A program made the translations under genes and the position numbers. This document shows, piece by piece, positions 63,141-64,000 of a stretch of DNA of 64,000 nt. Origin of the DNA: Fabrea salina (Eukaryota > Ciliophora > Heterotrichea > Heterotrichida > Fabreidae); assembly GCA_022984795.1 (NCBI GenBank), contig JALIHJ010000004.1:1-64000 (forward strand), given 5' to 3'. Under the pieces are notes generated by a model. The model was not told the DNA's origin, did no database searches, and saw only the letters and a program-made list of their open reading frames with translations. Position 1 is the stretch's first letter; the number at the start of each line of letters is the position of its first letter.

Positions 63141-64000
63141 ATGTCAAACTATTTCAAGAACTACTTAGTCACTAAAAACGAGTCCAAAGAATTCACTCCA
63201 GTTCTAAAGTCCACGCCAAGGTTCATCCGCAAACTCAAGCCAAAAGAAAAGTCTTCGAAGGAAATGATTCTAAAACACTACAAAAGAACCAAAAACAGCT
63301 TACTCTCAGAACTTCCAGACAAAGAACCCCACTCAGAAAAAGAACCTGACATTGAAATGGAAAACACCCAAAGCGCAGTGCTTTCAGAAGACGAAGCTTC
63401 AATGTCCTCCCAAGAAACAGTCCAGTCGTGTTGGAGCATGATAGAAAGTCACATTTCTAATTACTACCCCAAAGTTAACCTCAGAGTTCACAGACTTGAG
63501 TCTTTCCAAGAAGAAAGCATTGCTTCTTCCTTTAGTTTTTCGCCTCTTTACAAGCCTACTCTGTCGAGCTCCTCACTCTACAAGCGATCTTTTAAGTCTT
63601 GGTTCAAGCCCTCTGTGGAGAGCTGCTTTGCATTTAACGAACAAAAAAGCTTCCAAGTCCTCAAGAAACCTACACCGGACTTGTTCCACACAGAAACTCC
63701 CAAAGAGCCACTTTCCAGAAACCAAAAATTAGTTTCTTTTGATGAGTTTATGTCAGGGATTCCTGTAAAGCCCCAAGAACACCCCCCTGTTAAGTTACCT
63801 AAGCCTAAGTCTAAAACTGAGGACGAGATTTCCAAACTGAAGTACTTAGCTATTCAAAAAGAACAAAGAGCACAAAAACGAAGGACTTCTGCTATTCTAA
63901 TACAAAAGTGGGTCAGGGGTTGGATTGTCCGCAAAGAGTTCAAAGAAATCTGGAACGAAATCAAAGCAACTAGCTTTGAAGCAAAACTCGCAGATATAGC
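63141..64000 (+). CDS. IQ-motif protein (5' part, runs off the window)
   Basis: The frame opens at ATG 63141 (after TTTAAATAA) and is still open at the window edge, 286 codons later. The first ~240 residues are polar and S/K/P-rich, probably disordered. An IQ motif lies at ~252-265 (ILIQKWVRGWIVRK), followed by a helical stretch, so calmodulin or centrin binding is likely. The gene lies 33 bp after the upstream stop. The C-terminus and total length are unknown. Confidence 0.8.
   Translation, partial: MSNYFKNYLVTKNESKEFTPVLKSTPRFIRKLKPKEKSSKEMILKHYKRTKNSLLSELPDKEPHSEKEPDIEMENTQSAVLSEDEASMSSQETVQSCWSMIESHISNYYPKVNLRVHRLESFQEESIASSFSFSPLYKPTLSSSSLYKRSFKSWFKPSVESCFAFNEQKSFQVLKKPTPDLFHTETPKEPLSRNQKLVSFDEFMSGIPVKPQEHPPVKLPKPKSKTEDEISKLKYLAIQKEQRAQKRRTSAILIQKWVRGWIVRKEFKEIWNEIKATSFEAKLADI

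Overview
This is protein-coding nuclear DNA of a eukaryote with an extremely compact genome, almost certainly the macronuclear genome of a heterotrich ciliate and most probably Stentor coeruleus. I infer this from five introns of exactly 15 nt (GTAA...AG), use of the standard genetic code (TAA, TAG and one TGA all end genes, and no long reading frame needs TGA as sense), nearly intron-free genes up to 3138 codons, intergenic gaps of 0-93 bp over most of the window, and very short A/T-rich leaders before ATG. The gene set is purely eukaryotic. No rRNA, tRNA, CRISPR array, transposon or viral remnant was recognised. The species name cannot be proved from the sequence.

Layout. Positions 1-1061 are the only long stretch without a gene: short repeats plus a low-complexity tract. 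Positions 1062-4667 (minus) hold three WD40 proteins, two of them F-box/propeller paralogues and one frameshifted by a 4-nt duplication, with a possible 52-aa gene between them. Positions 4741-16946 carry a CCHCR1-like centriole protein, MON2, a repeat-containing coiled-coil protein, a PH-like small protein, FEN1, a purple acid phosphatase, two small unknown proteins and CDC50. Positions 16988-24304 carry RalGAP-beta, ETF-ubiquinone oxidoreductase, TRM6, an unknown basic protein and eIF6. Positions 24383-38543 (all minus) are a run of ten genes: a 12-repeat SHFxLG protein, a coiled-coil protein, three small unknowns, IFT139/TTC21B, a DUSP-MYND-USP deubiquitinase, an eIF4G/PAIP1-like factor with three PAM2 motifs, EBP2 and SRP9. 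Positions 38560-44193 carry a ZIP metal transporter, an unusual receiver-NEK kinase-DEP-DUF547 fusion, RNF10 and severin. Positions 44287-58367 hold a 9.4-kb gene for a giant multi-pass EF-hand/alpha-solenoid protein, an IQ-motif protein and an Sfi1-like centrin-binding repeat protein. Positions 58372-64000 carry isobutyryl-CoA dehydrogenase, small unknowns, a proline-rich RING protein, a JTB-like membrane protein, a lipidated small protein and the start of another IQ-motif gene.

Genome organisation is the most striking general feature. Four of eight convergent gene pairs share a 4-bp overlap in which one YTAR tetramer supplies both stop codons. One tandem pair (USP/IFT139) has no intergenic base between stop and start, and one divergent pair (ETFDH/TRM6) has 2 bp between the two ATGs. 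Promoters and 3' ends must therefore lie inside neighbouring coding sequence. Genes are not grouped into pathways, but themes recur: cilia/centrioles (CCHCR1-like, IFT139, SHFxLG repeats, Sfi1-like), translation and ribosome biogenesis (eIF6, eIF4G-like, EBP2, SRP9, TRM6), small-GTPase and membrane traffic (MON2, RalGAP-beta, CDC50), and mitochondrial flavoenzymes that act in series (ACAD8, ETFDH). The most promising undescribed items are the giant protein at 44287-53703 and the four-domain kinase at 39305-41644.
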